The notes beneath the pieces are model-generated. The model saw only the letters and a list, made by a program, of their open reading frames with translations. It was not told the origin of the DNA and made no database searches. Below are positions 60,527 to 64,000 of a stretch of DNA of 64,000 nt, piece after piece. The first letter of the stretch is position 1; every line of letters starts with the position of its first letter. The translations under genes and the position numbers were made by a program. This DNA is from Micromonospora rifamycinica. Lineage in GTDB: Bacteria; Actinomycetota; Actinomycetes; Mycobacteriales; Micromonosporaceae. Location: contig NZ_LT607752.1 of assembly GCF_900090265.1 (NCBI RefSeq), forward strand, positions 6,268,001 through 6,332,000, written 5' to 3'.

Positions 60527-61935
60527 TCCCGCTGAGCCTGGCCGAGGTGGCCGCCGCGGTGGGCGGCCGGCTGCACGCCGCCGACCCGGACACCCGGGTC
60601 ACCGGCCCGGTCGAGTTCGACTCCCGCAAGGTCGCCGCCGGGGCGCTCTTCGTGGCCTTCCCCGGCGAGCGGGTCGACGGGCACGACTACGCCGCCGGTG
60701 CGGTCGCCGCCGGTGCGGTGGCGGTGCTCGGCACCCGGGAGCTGCCCGGGGTGCCGATGGTGCTGGTGGACGACGCGCTGGCCGCGCTGGGCCGGCTGGC
60801 CCGGGCCGTGGTGGACCGGCTGCCGGGGCTCACCGTGATCGGGCTGACCGGATCGTCGGGCAAGACCACCACCAAGGACCTGATCGCCCAGCTCGCCGTG
60901 CGGCTCGGCCCGACGGTGGCCCCGCCCGGGTCGTTCAACAACGAGCTGGGCCACCCGTACACCGCCCTGCAGGCCACCGCGCAGACCCGGTACCTGGTGA
61001 TGGAGAAGGGCGCCCGGGGCGTCGGGCACGTCCGTTACCTCTGTGACGTGGTGCCGCCGCGGATCTCGGTGGTGCTCAACGTCGGGGTGGCGCACCTGGG
61101 CGAGTTCGGCTCGGTGGAGAACATCGCCCTGGCCAAGGGGGAGCTGGTGGAGGCGCTGCCGGCCGACGGGCTGGCGGTGCTCAACGCCGACGACCGGCTG
61201 GTGGCGGCGATGGCGTCGCGCACCGCCGCCCGGGTGGTCCGCTACGGCGAGTCGGCCGACGCCGACGTGCGCGCGGTGGACGTGACCCTGGACGGGCGGG
61301 GGCGGCCGGCGTACACCCTGGTGACCCCGGAGGGGACCGCCCCGGTGCGACTCGGCCTGACCGGCCGGCACCAGGTCTCCAACTCGCTGGCCGCGGCGGC
61401 GGTCGCCCGGGAGCTGGGCATGCCGCTGGCCGAGCTGGCGGCGGCCCTGGGCGAGCTGGGGCTGGTCTCCACCCGCCGGATGGACGTCTTCACCCGGCCG
61501 GACGGGGTGACCGTGATCGACGACTCGTACAACGCCAACCCGGCCTCGACGGCGGTGGCGCTGCGGGCGCTGGCCGGGATGCACCGGGGCGGGCGGACGT
61601 TCGCCGCCCTGGGCTACATGGCCGAGCTGGGCGAGTACGAGGACGAGGGGCACCGGGAGGTCGGCCGGCTCGCGGCCGAGCTCGGTGTCGACCGGCTGCT
61701 CGTGGTGGGTGAGCCGGCCGCGCCGATCCACGAGGGCGCGACAGCGGTAAGTGACTGGGGAGGAGGGTCGGTGCTGCTCACCGATCAGGCGGCGGCCGTC
61801 GAGGTGCTGCGCAGCGAGCTACGACCGGGCGACGTCGTCCTGGTGAAGGGCTCCCGGTACCGCACCTGGGAGGTGGCCGACGCGCTGCGTGCCGACGGCG
61901 AGGGTGCCGGGGCCGGCGCGGGGGGTGCCGCGTGA
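60523..61935 (+). CDS. murF: UDP-MurNAc-tripeptide:D-Ala-D-Ala ligase
   Basis: A 470-residue Mur ligase: N-terminal uridine-binding domain (PVEFDSRKVAAGALFVAFPG), ATP loop GLTGSSGKTTTKDL (~residue 107), GSFNNELGHPYT, and the C-terminal VIDDSYNANPASTAVAL typical of MurF. It adds D-alanyl-D-alanine to complete the stem peptide. GTG 60523 overlaps the murE stop and its own stop overlaps mraY, both as GTGA, showing tight coupling. Confidence 0.96.
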   Translation: MIPLSLAEVAAAVGGRLHAADPDTRVTGPVEFDSRKVAAGALFVAFPGERVDGHDYAAGAVAAGAVAVLGTRELPGVPMVLVDDALAALGRLARAVVDRLPGLTVIGLTGSSGKTTTKDLIAQLAVRLGPTVAPPGSFNNELGHPYTALQATAQTRYLVMEKGARGVGHVRYLCDVVPPRISVVLNVGVAHLGEFGSVENIALAKGELVEALPADGLAVLNADDRLVAAMASRTAARVVRYGESADADVRAVDVTLDGRGRPAYTLVTPEGTAPVRLGLTGRHQVSNSLAAAAVARELGMPLAELAAALGELGLVSTRRMDVFTRPDGVTVIDDSYNANPASTAVALRALAGMHRGGRTFAALGYMAELGEYEDEGHREVGRLAAELGVDRLLVVGEPAAPIHEGATAVSDWGGGSVLLTDQAAAVEVLRSELRPGDVVLVKGSRYRTWEVADALRADGEGAGAGAGGAA

Positions 61936-63068
61936 GGGCGGTCATCGTCGCCATCGGGGTGGCGTTCCTGGTGTCGCTGCTGGCCACGCCGCTCGCGATC
62001 AAGGTGTTCGCCCGGCTCAAGGCCGGTCAGCCGATCCGGTCGAACCTCGGGCTGGCCAGCAACGAGGGCAAGAAGGGCACGCCGACGATGGGCGGCGTGG
62101 TGTTCATCCTGGCCACGGTGATCGCCTACGTGGCCGGTCACCTCGCCCTGACCACCCTGCCGGACGCGCAGATCGCCCAGGTCGAGCCGACCATCACCGC
62201 CCTGGTGCTGCTGGGGCTGATGGTCTTCTCCGGCGCGGTCGGCTTCATCGACGACTTCCTCAAGGTGCGCAAGCGGCACAGCGGCGGGCTCAACAAGCGC
62301 GGCAAGCTGTTCGGGCAGATCCTGGTCGGGGCGGCCTTCGGGGTTGTCGCGCTCTACTTCCCGAGCAGCATGACCGACGCCAGCGGCGCGACGACCAACA
62401 CCGAGACGGTGGGCAGCACCACGCTGAGCTTCATCCGGGACATCCCGGCGCTGGAGATCGGCAAGGTCGCCTCGGTGATCGTGATCATCATGGTGGTGAT
62501 GGCGGCGACCAACGGGGTCAACCTCACCGACGGCCTGGACGGGCTGGCTACCGGCGCCTCGGTGATGGTGCTGGCCGCGTACGCGCTGATCGCGTTCTGG
62601 CAGTACCGGCACTGGTGCGCCGACCCGACGTACACCGCCAACCCGGACAACTACTGCTACGCCGTCCGGGATCCGCTGGAGATCGCGTTGATCGCCGGGG
62701 CGGCGGCCGGGGCCTGCGTGGGCTTCCTGTGGTGGAACACCTCGCCCGCCCGGATCTTCATGGGCGACACCGGCGCGCTGGGCCTCGGCGGCCTGATCGC
62801 CGGGATGGCGATGTCCACCCGGACGGTCCTGCTGCTGCCGATCCTCGGCGGGCTCTTCGTGATCATCACGATGTCCGTGGTGATCCAGATCATCTCCTTC
62901 CGCACCACCGGCAAGCGGGTCTTCCGGATGTCCCCGCTGCAGCACCACTTCGAGTTGGCCGGCTGGAGCGAGGTCAACATCGTGGTCCGCTTCTGGATCA
63001 TCGCGGGCATCGGGGTGGCCATCGCGCTGGGCCTGTTCTACAGCGACTTCCTGGCCAGCATGGGCTGA
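61932..63068 (+). CDS. mraY: Phospho-MurNAc-pentapeptide transferase
   Basis: A 378-residue integral membrane enzyme with about ten hydrophobic segments that makes lipid I from the UDP-pentapeptide and undecaprenyl phosphate. Motifs are GTPTMGG near the start, FIDDFLKVRKRHSGGL, NLTDGLDGLATG, FMGDTGALGLGG and the late LQHHFELAGWSE. The usual next gene, murD, is absent here; a hairpin and ftsW follow. Confidence 0.96.
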   Translation: MRAVIVAIGVAFLVSLLATPLAIKVFARLKAGQPIRSNLGLASNEGKKGTPTMGGVVFILATVIAYVAGHLALTTLPDAQIAQVEPTITALVLLGLMVFSGAVGFIDDFLKVRKRHSGGLNKRGKLFGQILVGAAFGVVALYFPSSMTDASGATTNTETVGSTTLSFIRDIPALEIGKVASVIVIIMVVMAATNGVNLTDGLDGLATGASVMVLAAYALIAFWQYRHWCADPTYTANPDNYCYAVRDPLEIALIAGAAAGACVGFLWWNTSPARIFMGDTGALGLGGLIAGMAMSTRTVLLLPILGGLFVIITMSVVIQIISFRTTGKRVFRMSPLQHHFELAGWSEVNIVVRFWIIAGIGVAIALGLFYSDFLASMG

Positions 63069-63079
63069 CCCCGGGCACC

Positions 63080-63108
63080 GGGGCGGTCCCGCGACGGGTC
63101 ACCGCCCC
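63080..63108 (+). terminator. Hairpin between mraY and ftsW
   Basis: GGGGCGGT (63080-63087) pairs with ACCGCCCC (63101-63108) twelve bases after the mraY stop. It marks a break in the otherwise overlapping gene run. Confidence 0.45.
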
Positions 63109-63216
63109 GGCCCCGGCCGGGGTTTCCCCTACCCGAGGGGCACCCGATCCGCATTTCGACACGCCGACCGGCACGAACGGCCGGAACCAGCCGCCCGTAG
63201 CGGCGATGATGGGCGG

Positions 63217-64000
63217 GTGGGGGAGGACCGAGGCACCAGCACCGGCACGACGACCCAGACCCAGCCGCGGCGGGTCGCGGGCTCGGGGCGTACCACCGAC
63301 CCGCCCGCAGCGCTGGCCGGGCTGGGACCGGCCGGCGGCCTGGCGGCGCTGCGCGGCCTGCTGGCCCGCCCGCTGGCCTCCTACTACCTGCTGCTGTCCA
63401 GCGCCGGCCTGCTGCTGCTGATCGGCCTGACCATGGTCTTCTCGGCCACCAGCGTGCGCGACTACGCCGAGGCCGGCGACGCGGCCGCCTCGGTCACCAA
63501 GCAGGCGATCTTCGCGGTGATCGGCATCGTCGCGTTCTGGGCCTGCCAGCGCCTGCCGGCCAGCACCTTCCGTTCGCTGGGCCGACCCCTGCTCGGGGCC
63601 GCGGTGGTGCTGCTGCTGGTGCTCAACCTGCTGGTGGCCCTGGACGCCCTGTTCGGGCTGGCCTCCCTCGGGCCGCTGCGGGCCAACCTGCTCTGGCTCT
63701 ATCTCGGGCCGATCCAGGTGCAGCCCGCCGAGCTGGCCAAGCTGGCGCTGGTGCTGTGGGGGGCGCACGTGATCGCCCGCAAGGGCGCCGCGCTCGGCTG
63801 GTGGAAGGAGCTGGCCACCCCGCTGTTCCCGGTGGTCGGCCTGCTCTTCGTCCTGGTCGGCTACAACGACCTGGGCAGCATGCTCTGCCTGCTGGCCATC
63901 GTGGTCGGCCTGCTCTGGGCCGCCGGAGTGCGGTTGCGGGTCTTCGCCGCGCTCTCCGCGGTCGGCCTGGCGGGGATCGGACTGCTCGTCGCGGTGGCCT
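63217..64000 (+). CDS. ftsW: FtsW lipid II polymerase, N-terminal part (cut by window end)
   Basis: The visible 261 residues show an N-terminal hydrophilic part (~1-45) and then SEDS-family membrane segments, with SYYLLLSSAGLLLLIGLTMV, MVFSATSVRDYAEAG, LGPIQVQPAELAKLALVLW and LVGYNDLGSMLCLLAIV, the last two holding the conserved Glu and Asp regions. FtsW polymerises glycan strands at the septum with FtsI. GTG 63217 is chosen since GATGAT (63205-63210) lies six bases upstream and there is no ribosome site. The gene continues beyond the window. Confidence 0.92.
   Translation, partial: MGEDRGTSTGTTTQTQPRRVAGSGRTTDPPAALAGLGPAGGLAALRGLLARPLASYYLLLSSAGLLLLIGLTMVFSATSVRDYAEAGDAAASVTKQAIFAVIGIVAFWACQRLPASTFRSLGRPLLGAAVVLLLVLNLLVALDALFGLASLGPLRANLLWLYLGPIQVQPAELAKLALVLWGAHVIARKGAALGWWKELATPLFPVVGLLFVLVGYNDLGSMLCLLAIVVGLLWAAGVRLRVFAALSAVGLAGIGLLVAVA

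Overview
The window is one contiguous stretch of a very GC-rich actinobacterial chromosome (most third codon positions are G or C, many genes start with GTG). Protein similarities and gene content point to Micromonosporaceae (Micromonospora or a close relative); this is inference from remembered families, not a database match. There is no rRNA, tRNA, insertion sequence or CRISPR array. Gene order from about 11.4 kb to the end recalls the Mycobacterium tuberculosis segment Rv2178c-Rv2155c (class II DAHP synthase, PknL-type kinase, Rv2175c, prenyl synthase, MTHFR, DUF3040, then the dcw cluster), with large lineage-specific insertions.

0-14 kb: proC; a frameshifted PIN-domain gene; a DEDDh exonuclease; DUF2203; a PLP threonine dehydratase; a class F sortase coupled to a DUF4397 surface protein; two GNAT acetyltransferases; a secreted SGNH esterase; glutathione peroxidase; a secreted CBM2-GH18 chitinase with a palindromic operator; a lipoprotein; aroG-type DAHP synthase and threonine aldolase. 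14-21 kb: endonuclease IV, a four-PASTA Ser/Thr kinase, an Rv2175c-like DNA-binding protein, a polyprenyl diphosphate synthase, a GntR regulator divergent from three small uncharacterised genes, metF and a CDP-alcohol phosphotransferase. 22-27.4 kb: a leftward six-gene operon that looks like acyclic carotenoid end-group tailoring (YbaK, CrtA-like monooxygenase, GNAT, CruF hydratase, glycosyltransferase, CrtI-type desaturase), probably fed by the prenyl synthase.

27.4-38.4 kb: DNA-damage mutagenesis. A LexA-type SOS box lies ahead of a hairpin-rich leader, followed by a SAV_6107-type HEPN gene, imuA', imuB and dnaE2; dinB follows after a methyltransferase and a phosphodiesterase. 38.5-54 kb: DUF3040; a TgpA-like transglutaminase/DUF58/MoxR operon; leuS behind what reads as a complete ribosome-mediated leucine attenuator; an ABC exporter divergent from a two-component system; a TVP38 membrane protein; and murT-gatD, which amidate lipid II. 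54.2-64 kb: the division and cell-wall cluster mraZ-rsmH-ftsL-ftsI-murE-murF-mraY-ftsW (ftsW cut by the window end), with MraZ boxes in the mraZ promoter and no murD between mraY and ftsW.

Two themes recur. At least fifteen genes have a TANNNT-like -10 hexamer 6-8 bases before their start codon and no Shine-Dalgarno, so they are probably transcribed leaderless. Convergent gene ends carry long perfect inverted repeats, including a GATCAAGAGGTT-type family seen at two places. The best candidates for undescribed biology are the leuS attenuator (44.24-44.34 kb), the GntR/small-gene cassette (19.1-20.2 kb), the nested 52-base palindrome before dnaE2 (31.0 kb) and the structured SOS leader (27.6-27.98 kb).
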